64,000 nt of DNA, from NCBI GenBank assembly GCA_020846535.1, contig JADLDR010000118.1, forward strand, positions 105,589 through 169,588. Direction: 5' to 3'. This document shows positions 34,037 through 42,738 of this stretch, in pieces (within the stretch, counting starts at the first letter, position 1; each line of letters starts with the position of its first letter). Under the pieces are notes generated by a model. It saw nothing but the letters and a program-made list of their open reading frames with translations, did no database searches and was not told the origin of the DNA. Origin of the DNA: Armatimonadota bacterium (GTDB lineage: Bacteria > Armatimonadota > JADLDR01). Made by a program: the position numbers and the translations under genes.

Positions 34037-34777
34037 ATGTTAGCTCATGAGTACGCGCAGGCCATGCGCGATAGCGTTACGAAAATCGAAGAGACACAGA
34101 TGGCAAACATCGACCGGGCCGCCGATGCCATCGCCAAAGCCCTCGCCAACCGGGGGGCGCTCTGGCTATATGGCATCGGGCACGGGGGCGAGCAGGATTT
34201 GACCCACCGCGCCGGGGGCTTCATGGCGACCAAAATCTTTTCGTTCGGCGTCCATGTCAGCAGCCCCATCGCCGAAGCCCTTCAGGGGCGGCCCCGCCCC
34301 GAGCCGATGGAAGCCGATCTGGAGCAGATCCGCTTCGCCGTCAAAATCAGCGAGATGCGGGCCGGCGATATCCTGATGCTGGCCTCGGTGAGCGGCAGGA
34401 ACCGCGCCCCTATCGAACTCACCCTGGCCTGGCAGGCGCAGGGCGGCATCGTGATCGCCATGACCTCCCTCGAATATACGGCCCAGGTCACCTCCGCCCA
34501 CCCTTCCGGCAAAAAGCTCTGTGATGTGGCCGATATCGTGATCGATAACTGCGCCCCCTTCGGCGACGCCTGCCTGGATGTGGAAGGCTACGGCTACAAG
34601 GTGCTGCCTATCTCCGGCGCGGCCCACATCGCCATCGGCTGGATGATCTTCGCCGAAACTATCGAGAAAATGCAGGCCCTCGGCAAGCCCCCCCACATCT
34701 TCATGAGCGCCAACCGCCCCGGCGGCATGGAGTACAACGACGAGGCCATGAAGGAATACAATAAGGTAGGGTATTAG
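34037..34777 (+). CDS. SIS-domain sugar isomerase-like protein
   Basis: Start ATG 34037 follows AAGGAGAAAG. The 246-residue protein has a SIS domain with LWLYGIGHGGEQ (about 49) and a second phosphosugar-binding loop around LASVSGRNRAPIE (about 114). SIS proteins isomerise or bind phosphosugars. With the kinase upstream it could act on the phosphorylated amino sugar, for example as an etherase or isomerase. It forms the end of a three-gene operon with URO-D and BadF. Confidence 0.8.
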   Translation: MLAHEYAQAMRDSVTKIEETQMANIDRAADAIAKALANRGALWLYGIGHGGEQDLTHRAGGFMATKIFSFGVHVSSPIAEALQGRPRPEPMEADLEQIRFAVKISEMRAGDILMLASVSGRNRAPIELTLAWQAQGGIVIAMTSLEYTAQVTSAHPSGKKLCDVADIVIDNCAPFGDACLDVEGYGYKVLPISGAAHIAIGWMIFAETIEKMQALGKPPHIFMSANRPGGMEYNDEAMKEYNKVGY

Positions 34778-34871
34778 GGGTTAGAGTGTAGGGCGTAGGA
34801 AGATCGTGCGATGCGTGTTCCGCACCTTAGCGCCGTTCTCGTCCCTATACCCTATACCCTTCGGAGGTGGA

Positions 34872-35951
34872 ATGTCTTCTCTTTTACGCGAGCATGCGGA
34901 ACAGCAGTTTGCCGAGGAGATTCGGCAACTGGCCCAGGCGGACACGCGGCCCAGGCCGCCGAACTGGAAGCTCTCGCCCTGGGCGGTGGTGACCTATATC
35001 GTTGGCGGGGATATCGGGAACCGGTTCGAGGTGACGCCCAAATATATCGGCAGCCGCCGCCTGGTGGAGATCGCGGTGGCGACCCTGGCGACCGACCGCG
35101 CTCTGCTGCTCCTGGGTGTGCCCGGAACGGCCAAAACCTGGATGGCGGAACACCTGGCCGCCGCCATCTCGGGCGATTCCACCCTGCTGGTGCAGGGCAC
35201 GGCGGGCACGAGCGAGGAATCGGTGCGCTACGGGTGGGACTATGCCCGCCTTCTCTCCGAAGGGCCGTCTCTGAGGGCGCTCGTGCCCAGCCCGGTCATG
35301 CGGGCCATGCAGGCCGGGAAGATCGCCCGCGTGGAGGAGCTGACCCGGGTTCCCTCCGAGGTGCAGGACTCCTTTATCACCATCCTGTCGGAGAAGACGC
35401 TGCCCATCCCGGAACTCGGCTCCGAGGCGCAGGCCGTCAAGGGATTCAATGTCATCGCCACCGCCAATGACCGCGACCGGGGCGTGAACGAGCTTTCGAG
35501 CGCCCTCAAACGACGGTTCAACACGGTGGTGCTGCCCCTGCCGGACAGCATCGATCAGGAGGTAGATATCGTCCAGCGGCGCGTGGAAAGCATCGGTCAG
35601 GCCCTCGAGCTGCCTGCCGAACCGCCCGCCCTGGAGGAAATCCGCCGGGTAGTCACCATCTTCCGGGAGCTCCGTGCCGGCGTAACGACCGATGGCAAGA
35701 CGAAGATCAAGACCCCGAGCGGCACGCTCAGCACGGCGGAGGCCATCTCGGTGGTCAATAGCGGACGCGCCCTGGCCGCCCATTTCGGGGACGGAAGCCT
35801 GACGGCGGGAGACCTTGCCGCCAGCCTGATCGGCGCGGTGGTGAAAGACCCCGTACAGGATCGGATCGTCTGGCTCGAATACCTGGAGACCGTCGTCAAG
35901 GAGCGCCGCGACTGGCGGGACCTATACCGGGCATGCCGGGAGGTCATGTAG
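34872..35951 (+). CDS. MoxR-family AAA+ ATPase of the DUF5682/VWA module
   Basis: Start ATG 34872 (MSSLLREHAEQQF) follows CGGAGGTGG. The 359-residue MoxR-type ATPase has Walker A as GVPGTAKT (residues 82-89, with Ala in place of the usual Gly before Lys). Walker B is reduced to VEELTR and the sensor region is NVIATANDRDRGVNELS, ending in the ALKRRF arginine finger. MoxR proteins are chaperone-like ATPases that act with VWA partners on metal or protein cofactors. Its stop overlaps the start of the DUF5682 gene (TAGTG), indicating stoichiometric co-expression. Confidence 0.88.
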   Translation: MSSLLREHAEQQFAEEIRQLAQADTRPRPPNWKLSPWAVVTYIVGGDIGNRFEVTPKYIGSRRLVEIAVATLATDRALLLLGVPGTAKTWMAEHLAAAISGDSTLLVQGTAGTSEESVRYGWDYARLLSEGPSLRALVPSPVMRAMQAGKIARVEELTRVPSEVQDSFITILSEKTLPIPELGSEAQAVKGFNVIATANDRDRGVNELSSALKRRFNTVVLPLPDSIDQEVDIVQRRVESIGQALELPAEPPALEEIRRVVTIFRELRAGVTTDGKTKIKTPSGTLSTAEAISVVNSGRALAAHFGDGSLTAGDLAASLIGAVVKDPVQDRIVWLEYLETVVKERRDWRDLYRACREVM

Positions 35952-38212
35952 TGGGGCTGAGCGTTTTCGGCATCCGGCACCACGGCCCGGGGAGCGCCCG
36001 GAGCCTCCGGGCCGCCCTGGAATCGCTGGAGCCTGAAATCCTCCTGGTGGAAGGCCCTGGAGATGCCCAGGATGCGCTGCCCCTCATCGCCCACCCGCAG
36101 ATGGAGCCGCCCGTCGCCCTCCTCCTCTACATACCCGATGAGCCGAACCGCTCGGTTTTCTATCCGTATACGGTCTTTTCCCCCGAATGGCAAGCCCTCA
36201 CCTATGCCTTCTCCCGGAACATCCCGGCCCGCCTGATCGATCTGCCCCAGGCCCATCAACTGGCCCTTCCCGCCCCGGAACCGCCTCCACCGCAGGAGAG
36301 CGGAGGAGAGGGGGCCACCGGCCCGGGAGCCGTCCTCGCCGCCGACCCTCGCCAGGACCCTCTGACCTGGATCGCCCACGCCGCAGGCTACAGCGACGGG
36401 GAGCGGTGGTGGGAGAACCAGGTGGAGCAGCGCCGGGAGAGCGCCGATCTCTTCCAGGCGGTTCTGGAATTGATGTTTTCGCTACGTCAGGCGGTGGAGG
36501 CCGAAAGCACCCTGCCCCCCGACCCTGCGGAGGCGCTTCGGGAAGCTCATATGCGCCAATCCATCCGGGCCGCGCAGGAAGACGGCTTCAAAACCGTTGC
36601 GGTGGTCTGCGGGGCCTGGCATGCCCCTGTCCTGGCGCGGCTCCCCTCGCCCAAAGAGGACGCCGCCCTCCTGAAAGGGCTGCCGAAGGTGAAGGTAGCC
36701 GCTACCTGGGTTCCCTGGACGTACGGGCGACTGACACGCGAGAGCGGCTATGGGGCGGGGATCGATGCCCCGGGATGGTATCATCACCTCTGGTCGGCCC
36801 GGCAGCGTGTGGCCGTCGGCTGGATGGCGAAGGCGTCCCGCCTCCTGCGGGATGAGGATTTGCCCGGGTCCCCGGCCCATGTCATCGAGGCCGTCCGCCT
36901 GGCGGAGGCCCTTGCCGCCATGCGCGACCGGCCCTTGCCCGGTTTGCCCGAACTGACCGAGGCCGTCCGGACCGTCTTCTGCTCCGGCAGCGATGCGCCC
37001 ATACGCCTGATCCACGACCGGCTGATCATCGGAGATCGGATCGGCAAAGTGCCGGAGGAAACCCCGATGCTTCCCTTGCAGCGCGACGTCGAGCGGGAGC
37101 AGAAGCGCCTGCGCCTTCCCCCCGAAGCCCTGGCCCGGGACATCGATCTCGACCTGCGGAAGCCGGGCAACCTGGAGCGGAGCTACCTTCTCCACCGCCT
37201 GAACCTTCTGGGCATCCCCTGGGGCGCGCCCACCGAAACCTACGGTGCGAAGGGAACCTTTCACGAACTCTGGCGACTCCAGTGGACTCCGGAAATGGCG
37301 GTTTCTCTCATCGAGGCCAGCGTTTGGGGCAATACCGTCCGGGAGGCCGCGACTGCGCGGGCGCAGCATCTCGCCGATGGCGTTGCCGAACTGGCTCCCC
37401 TGACGGCATTGACGCAGAGCGTTCTCTGGGCCGACCTGCCCGAAGCCCTCGGCCCGCTGATGGCCCGGCTTCAGAGCCTTGCCGCCGTCACCAGCGACAT
37501 CCCCGCCCTGATGGAATCGCTGCCCGGCTTCGCGCAAATCCTGCGCTACGGCAATGTCCGCCAGACCGATACCGGCATGGTGGCCCATGTGGTGGACGGC
37601 ATCGTGGCCCGCATCGCCATCGGCCTCCCCGCCGCCTGCGCTTCCCTCAACGATGAGGCCGCGGAAGCCATGTTCGCCCGGCTGATAGGCGTCCACCAGG
37701 CGATCCACCTCCTCCAGAACGAAGGCCACCTGGCCGTCTGGAACCGGGCTCTCGAATCGCTGGCCGACATGCCGCGCCTCCATGCCCTCCTGGCGGGGCG
37801 CTGCTGCCGCCTCCTGCTGGAATATAACGTCTGGTCGGCGGAGGAAACGGCCCGGCGGATGGGCCTCGCGCTTTCCCTCACCGTCGATCCTGCGATGGCC
37901 GCCGCCTGGGTGGAAGGCTTCCTGCGCGGATCGGGCCTTCTCTTGCATAACGATATCCTCTGGAATATCCTGGACGGCTGGGTATCCTCCCTGCCCGGCG
38001 AGGCTTTCAACCGACTGCTGCCGCTCCTGCGACGCACATTCGCCACCTTCCCCGCCCCGGAGCGCCGCCAGATGGGGGAGCGTGCCAAGAAAGGGCCTGA
38101 ACGCGGGGGAGGACTCACGGGCGGGGCCGGAGAGGTGGATACCGAGCGAGCCGATCAGGTACTGCCCCTGATCGCCCGGCTGCTGGGGGTGGAAATGGAG
38201 CCTCAAAAATGA
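35951..38212 (+). CDS. DUF5682 family protein
   Basis: GTG 35951 is preferred because GGAGG lies 7 bases upstream; ATG 35933 has no support. The 753-residue protein starts FGIRHHGPGSARSLRAAL and then LLVEGPGDAQD, with VCGAWHAPVLARL near residue 220. These G-x-x-H, EGP and GxWH motifs are what I recall of DUF5682 and are suggestive of the TraB/ChaN/EreA hydrolase fold. That fold link is an inference. The C-terminal half is helical. It is found with MoxR and VWA proteins in many bacteria and has no settled biochemical function. Confidence 0.8.
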   Translation: MGLSVFGIRHHGPGSARSLRAALESLEPEILLVEGPGDAQDALPLIAHPQMEPPVALLLYIPDEPNRSVFYPYTVFSPEWQALTYAFSRNIPARLIDLPQAHQLALPAPEPPPPQESGGEGATGPGAVLAADPRQDPLTWIAHAAGYSDGERWWENQVEQRRESADLFQAVLELMFSLRQAVEAESTLPPDPAEALREAHMRQSIRAAQEDGFKTVAVVCGAWHAPVLARLPSPKEDAALLKGLPKVKVAATWVPWTYGRLTRESGYGAGIDAPGWYHHLWSARQRVAVGWMAKASRLLRDEDLPGSPAHVIEAVRLAEALAAMRDRPLPGLPELTEAVRTVFCSGSDAPIRLIHDRLIIGDRIGKVPEETPMLPLQRDVEREQKRLRLPPEALARDIDLDLRKPGNLERSYLLHRLNLLGIPWGAPTETYGAKGTFHELWRLQWTPEMAVSLIEASVWGNTVREAATARAQHLADGVAELAPLTALTQSVLWADLPEALGPLMARLQSLAAVTSDIPALMESLPGFAQILRYGNVRQTDTGMVAHVVDGIVARIAIGLPAACASLNDEAAEAMFARLIGVHQAIHLLQNEGHLAVWNRALESLADMPRLHALLAGRCCRLLLEYNVWSAEETARRMGLALSLTVDPAMAAAWVEGFLRGSGLLLHNDILWNILDGWVSSLPGEAFNRLLPLLRRTFATFPAPERRQMGERAKKGPERGGGLTGGAGEVDTERADQVLPLIARLLGVEMEPQK

Positions 38213-39387
38213 ACCAGGAAACCCGTTCCGCGCCGCAGGACGAACGCCTCCGGCGCTGGCGATTGATTCTGGGGGGCGGGGAGACGGATGGGACCGGATG
38301 CGCCCTGTCCGGAGCGGATATCGGCATCGACCGCACCCTCCAGGCGCTCTACGACTCCGACCGGTCCGGCGGGCTGGGGAGTTCCTCTCCCAATGTGGCC
38401 CGATGGCTGGGCGATATCCGCGCCTACTTTCCCACCTCTGTGGTCAGGGTGATGCAGCAGGACGCCCTGGACCGGCTGGGCCTGCGTCAGATGCTTCTGG
38501 AGCCGGAGATGCTGGAGGCCGTGGAGCCGGATGTCCACCTGGTCGCCACCCTCCTTTCGCTCGGACAGATCATGCCGGAAAAGGTCAGGGAAACGGCTCG
38601 GGCGGTGGTGCAGCGCGTGGTGGAGGAGTTGGAGAAGAAGCTGGCGAACCCGCTCCGGCAGGCCGTGACCGGCAGCCTGAACCGCTCGATACGCACCCGC
38701 CGCCCGCGCCACCGGGATATCGACTGGATGCGGACCATCCGGGCCAACCTGAGGCACTACCAGCCCGATCTCAGAACCGTCATCCCGGAAACCCTGATCG
38801 GCTACGGGCGCAGGCAGGGGGCCGTGCAGAGGGAGATCATCCTGTGCGTGGACCAGAGCGGTTCGATGGCGACTTCGGTCGTCTATTCCGGGGTCTTCGC
38901 TGCGGTGATGGCCTCGATCCGGTCGGTCAAAACCTCTCTGGTCGTCTTCGACACCTCGGTCGTAGACCTGACCCCGATGCTCCAGGACCCGGTGGACGTA
39001 CTCTTCGGAACGCAGTTGGGGGGCGGGACCGATATCAACCGGGCGGTCGCCTATTGCCAGGGGCTGGTGCGCGTCCCGCAGGATACGATCCTGATCCTCA
39101 TCAGCGACCTCTATGAAGGCGGAAACGCCGCGGAAATGTTCAAGCGGATGGCCTCTCTGATCGGCTCCGGCGTGCAGGTCATCTGCCTCCTCGCCCTCGA
39201 CGACCGCGGCGCGCCCGGCTTCGATGGCCGCGCAGCCCACACGCTCGCCGGCCTGGGAGCGCCCTCCTTCGCCTGCACGCCCGACCTCTTCCCCGACCTG
39301 ATGGCTGCCGCCATCAAGCGCCAGGATATCGCCGCCTGGGCCGCCGCAAACGATATCGTGATTGCACGGGGAGAAGGGGCGGAATGA
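38209..39387 (+). CDS. VWA-domain protein of the MoxR/DUF5682 module
   Basis: The 392-residue protein overlaps the DUF5682 stop by 4 bases. The N-terminal 200 residues are helical. The VWA domain has an intact MIDAS: DQSGSM (215-220), Thr in GGGTDIN (about 268) and Asp in ISDLYEG (about 300). MIDAS VWA partners of MoxR ATPases deliver or recognise the client. It ends at a strong intrinsic terminator, so the three genes form one complete transcription unit. Confidence 0.88.
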   Translation: MNQETRSAPQDERLRRWRLILGGGETDGTGCALSGADIGIDRTLQALYDSDRSGGLGSSSPNVARWLGDIRAYFPTSVVRVMQQDALDRLGLRQMLLEPEMLEAVEPDVHLVATLLSLGQIMPEKVRETARAVVQRVVEELEKKLANPLRQAVTGSLNRSIRTRRPRHRDIDWMRTIRANLRHYQPDLRTVIPETLIGYGRRQGAVQREIILCVDQSGSMATSVVYSGVFAAVMASIRSVKTSLVVFDTSVVDLTPMLQDPVDVLFGTQLGGGTDINRAVAYCQGLVRVPQDTILILISDLYEGGNAAEMFKRMASLIGSGVQVICLLALDDRGAPGFDGRAAHTLAGLGAPSFACTPDLFPDLMAAAIKRQDIAAWAAANDIVIARGEGAE

Positions 39388-39389
39388 CA

Positions 39390-39420
39390 AACTCGGGCCA
39401 GCATCCGGCCCGAGTTTTTT
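39390..39420 (+). terminator. intrinsic terminator after the MoxR-DUF5682-VWA unit
   Basis: aactcgggcc-agcatcc-ggcccgagtt, a 10-bp stem, followed by TTTT. The stem is symmetric, so it can also end the convergent gene at 39429. Confidence 0.88.
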
Positions 39421-39428
39421 CATACGCT

Positions 39429-39854
39429 TCAGGAGGCGTTTTTGACGACCTTCATATCGCTGATGTAAATCCCCTGAAGGCCCCCCTGGCGGACGATATG
39501 GCCTTTCACGCTCACCGTATCGGCCATATGCTCGATCAGTTGATCTTTGGAAGCCTGGTGCTTTTCGCTGCCGAATGTTATATAGACATGGCTTTTGCCA
39601 TCCACGATCCCGATGGGGTTTCCGGCCTTCGCGCAGGCGATCCCGCAATCCTTGTGGCCTGCCCCCCGGGCTTTATGATCCATATAGCACCAGAGATCCA
39701 CCACTTCCCCTGTCACTGTCGCCTCTTTCGGTGCTTTCGCGGCCCTGGCAGCCTTCGGAGCGCCTTTGGCAGCCCATCCCACCACCGAGAAAACCACCGC
39801 CGCGGCCAGAGCGATTGCCAGCATGACAGCCAGCTTATTCCAGCGATTGCTCAT
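39429..39854 (-). CDS. small exported protein with a conserved Cys/His motif
   Basis: Start ATG 39854 follows GTGAGGAGG. The 141-residue protein has a TM/signal segment (LAVMLAIALAAAVVFSVVGWA), a low-complexity linker and a compact domain. That domain has VTGEVVDLWCYMDHKARG, then HKDCGIACAKAGNPIGI and GHIVRQGGLQGIYISDM. The C-Y-M-D-H...H-x-x-C-x-x-x-C arrangement could hold a metal or a disulfide, and the rest reads like a beta-barrel. Similar proteins occur in Acidobacteria and Planctomycetes as far as I recall. Function unknown. Confidence 0.6.
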   Translation of the reverse strand: MSNRWNKLAVMLAIALAAAVVFSVVGWAAKGAPKAARAAKAPKEATVTGEVVDLWCYMDHKARGAGHKDCGIACAKAGNPIGIVDGKSHVYITFGSEKHQASKDQLIEHMADTVSVKGHIVRQGGLQGIYISDMKVVKNAS

Positions 39855-39986
39855 TTCGAACCTCCTCACCAACGTTTTCAGGAAACGCTTTGAATGTGGT
39901 TTTTTATAATAATCGTATAAATCCGCTGGAATGGTTCCCGTCACGGCGAGGATGGGGTAATTTTTGGCCCGGGATGCCTTACTGCT

Positions 39987-41048
39987 TCACCATCTCTCCA
40001 GCCCGAACCGGCCACGGTAAGCGTTGACCACCGACACGTAGTTCTCCACCGGCACGCTGGCGGTGATGGCGTTGCTGGCGCAGAGGATATGTCCTCCGTT
40101 CCCCCACCCGGCCTCCAGGCAGTCCAGAGTATGGCGGCGCACGTACTCCACGCTGCCGAAGCTGAGGGTGGTTCCGCAGTCCAGGTTGCCGTAAAGGGTT
40201 ACCCGGTCGCCGACGGAAGCCTTCAGGCGGCGCATGTCCATCCCGGCATGCATATCGATTTCCAGATAGCCGTCCGCTTCGCACCCGGATGTGAAATCTT
40301 CCAGAACCGACCACAGGTTCCCGTCGCTGGCATTGACGGCCCGGCAGCCCGCCTCATGGATGCGGCGGGAGAGGATCCGCACCTGGGGGGCGATGAACTC
40401 CCGATAGGCCCGGGGCGAGATGAGAGGCCGGTTGCCCGCGAAATCGCCCCCGACCCCGATCTGATCGATCCCTAAAGCGATATACTTCTCGATCCACCCC
40501 AGCGCCGCTTTCGTCGCCAGGGCGAAATGCCGGCGGGCCGCCTCCGGGGCCAGCGCCATGGCTTCCATAAGATCGGTGTCCGCCCAGACCCCGTGTACAT
40601 AGGCCGGGGCGAGAATGGGAAGATCCAGACCGCGGCGATCCATCTCGTCCTTCAGGAACCTGTAGATCAGAAGCGTTTCGTCCGGCGGGGGCGCGGAATC
40701 GGCGTTTTGCTCGTTCCGGCGGTGAAGCCGCTCCACCGGGTCATCTGGCGGCGGCAAGGGCAGGGCCGTCGGCGCGGCGGCGGGCTGAGGCACGGGCGGG
40801 TTCGGGGTCACATAGAGCATATCGTGCCCCAGCAGGCAGGCCAGATCGAGGCGATCCACCGCCATCTGCCGGACAGCCTCCTCCCACCCCTTTTCGGCAA
40901 GAAGCGCGGGCCAGCGGGCCGGATCGCCTGCATAAATGCGTCCCAGCAGCGCATCGGCCACCGGCGACAACAGCACATATTCGAACATCGGCGTTCTGTC
41001 CGGCTCGCGGTGGCTCAAGGCCGCCTCGATGCGCTCGCGTGAGGTCAT
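39987..41048 (-). CDS. URO-D-like protein 2
   Basis: The 353-residue protein starts at ATG 41048 (MTSRERIEAALSHREPDRTP), the classic URO-D family opening. The family core HEAGCRAVNASDGNLWSVLE (about 240) lies in the C-terminal half, and VTLYGNLDCGTTL near 285. It overlaps the end of the decaying glycosidase gene by 4 bases, so it belongs to the same minus-strand glycan cluster. Role unknown; methyl transfer or demethylation of glycosides is one possibility for this family. Confidence 0.72.
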   Translation of the reverse strand: MTSRERIEAALSHREPDRTPMFEYVLLSPVADALLGRIYAGDPARWPALLAEKGWEEAVRQMAVDRLDLACLLGHDMLYVTPNPPVPQPAAAPTALPLPPPDDPVERLHRRNEQNADSAPPPDETLLIYRFLKDEMDRRGLDLPILAPAYVHGVWADTDLMEAMALAPEAARRHFALATKAALGWIEKYIALGIDQIGVGGDFAGNRPLISPRAYREFIAPQVRILSRRIHEAGCRAVNASDGNLWSVLEDFTSGCEADGYLEIDMHAGMDMRRLKASVGDRVTLYGNLDCGTTLSFGSVEYVRRHTLDCLEAGWGNGGHILCASNAITASVPVENYVSVVNAYRGRFGLERW

Positions 41049-42734
41049 AGTTTCTCTCCTGCCAAAGCAGCCGCTTCCGGCAAATCCTTTTGCAGCGCCG
41101 AATTCGGCAGAATCCAGAGCCTGACATCGGCCCGCTTCACCTCCGCCAGTTCTGCGGGGGAAAGCGTCTCTCCCAGGATGAACATGCCCGCGCTTCCCTT
41201 TGCTTCCGCCGGGCTGCCCACAAAACGGATCGTGTAGCCTGCTTCGGCGGCGGAGGCGAGCGTTTTCGCCCAGAGCCGCCGCGTCATGTAGCGGTTGTAT
41301 TCCATCAGATTCCACTCTTCCCCGAAGGGAAGATAAACGGCGAGAGGCGTGCCGTTGGCCGGGGCCGGTAGGGGGACGCATCGACGTATATCCGGTACAT
41401 CAGGGGTGTCATTTCCCACCAGTGGAGGAGGCTGCCCGCCCCCCGGTGCCGCGCGGCCTCGATAAACTGGCGGATATGTTCGGCCCGCATCGCCTCCGGG
41501 AAATCCGCCCCTTCGCTGATGCCGAACTCCTCGATGACCACCGGGCGCGGGCGGCCCGGCAGGGCGCGGCGCAGACTTTCCACCAGCAGCAGCGCGTGGT
41601 GGGATATCTCCGGGCCGTTGATCCACAGATCGTAAGTGTGGGGCGACCAGTAATCGTAAACCTGATCCCCGGCCCGCCCCCGCAGCAGGCGCGGGTTCCC
41701 GTGGCTTAAAGTGATCGGGTGCTTCGGATCGGCCCGGCGCACCATGCGGGCGCGGGCGATCAGGCTGTCCGCCAGAAGCGCGTTGGCATAGGCAAAGAAA
41801 TCGTGGGCCGGGCGGTTGCTCTGCTCCTGGCAGGCGATCACCCGGATGCCGTGCGCCCGGCAGTGGGCCACGGTCCGGTGCAGACGCCGGTAGGCTTCCT
41901 CGTTCCACACACCCGGCAGCGGAGCGAACCAGCAGTCGGAGATCAGCACCCGGACGGTATTCATCCCGGAATCGGCCATCCGTTGTAAAATGCGGTTTTG
42001 CTCCTCACTGCTCAGGGTGATCAGATAGGGCTGGTTGTTGCCGAAGGGATAAAAGGGCGCACCGTTGGCTGTCGTAAATCCTCGTCCGGCGGCGCCCACC
42101 CGCACGAATCCATCCTCCTGCAGCTGCCTTGCCGCCGCCGATTCGCGCTGTCCGGCGGCCCGATAGGGCGCTTGGGCAGGCAAAGCGATGGCCGCGCCCG
42201 TCCGGAAGGCCATTTCGACAGATTCGCCTCGCCGGGCGGGCGGATCCAGGCAGATCTGGGCCGAGAAGCCTTCCCGGTCTTTCACCAGGAAAAAGCCGTG
42301 ATGGTCCCGGCCGGCGATCCGGATGCGGCTCCGCTCCCGACCCCTTTCCGCCTGAATCCACCCGGGCGTTCCGATATCCCAGAACCATATCAACTGGCCC
42401 GGCCTGGCCCCTTGAAGCCGTAGGTCAGCGATTTCGTTTCCGGCGCGATCCGGAATTCCACCCCCAACCGCCCGGTCCAACCCTCCTCCAGTCGGGTTAT
42501 TCTCACTTTGAAACTTTGCCCGTTCCGCTGCCATTCCACCCGGAAGGCGTTCCCCAGCGTCCCTTCCTCCCTGATGCCCGCCGGGGCCTCAATCGCAGGC
42601 GTTTGCAGGCTTTCCCAACTGCCCAGCCAGGCAAAGGTGCGGACGCTTTGCAGTGGCACGTTTCGCGCCGAAGGGGCAGCATGGGCCGATGCGAACGAAA
42701 AGCAGGCCAGCAGCATATACCATTTGCGGGCCAT
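41045..42734 (-). pseudogene. exported TIM-barrel glycoside hydrolase gene with two frameshifts
   Basis: Reading starts at ATG 42734 (MARKWYMLLACFSFASAHA, signal peptide). After TYGFKG the frame shifts at a G-run (42408-42411). The frame of ORF 41305-42534 then carries a glycosidase barrel (GNNQPYLITL, DSGMNTVRVLISDCWF, IEEFGISEGADFP, HWWEMTP). A second shift near 41359-41375 restores the last frame (NGTPLAVYLPFGEEWNLM). Each shift is explained by one missing base in a homopolymer, so either a decaying gene or a consensus error. The catalytic glutamate is plausibly in IEEFG. Confidence 0.72.
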
Positions 42735-42738
42735 CGCT

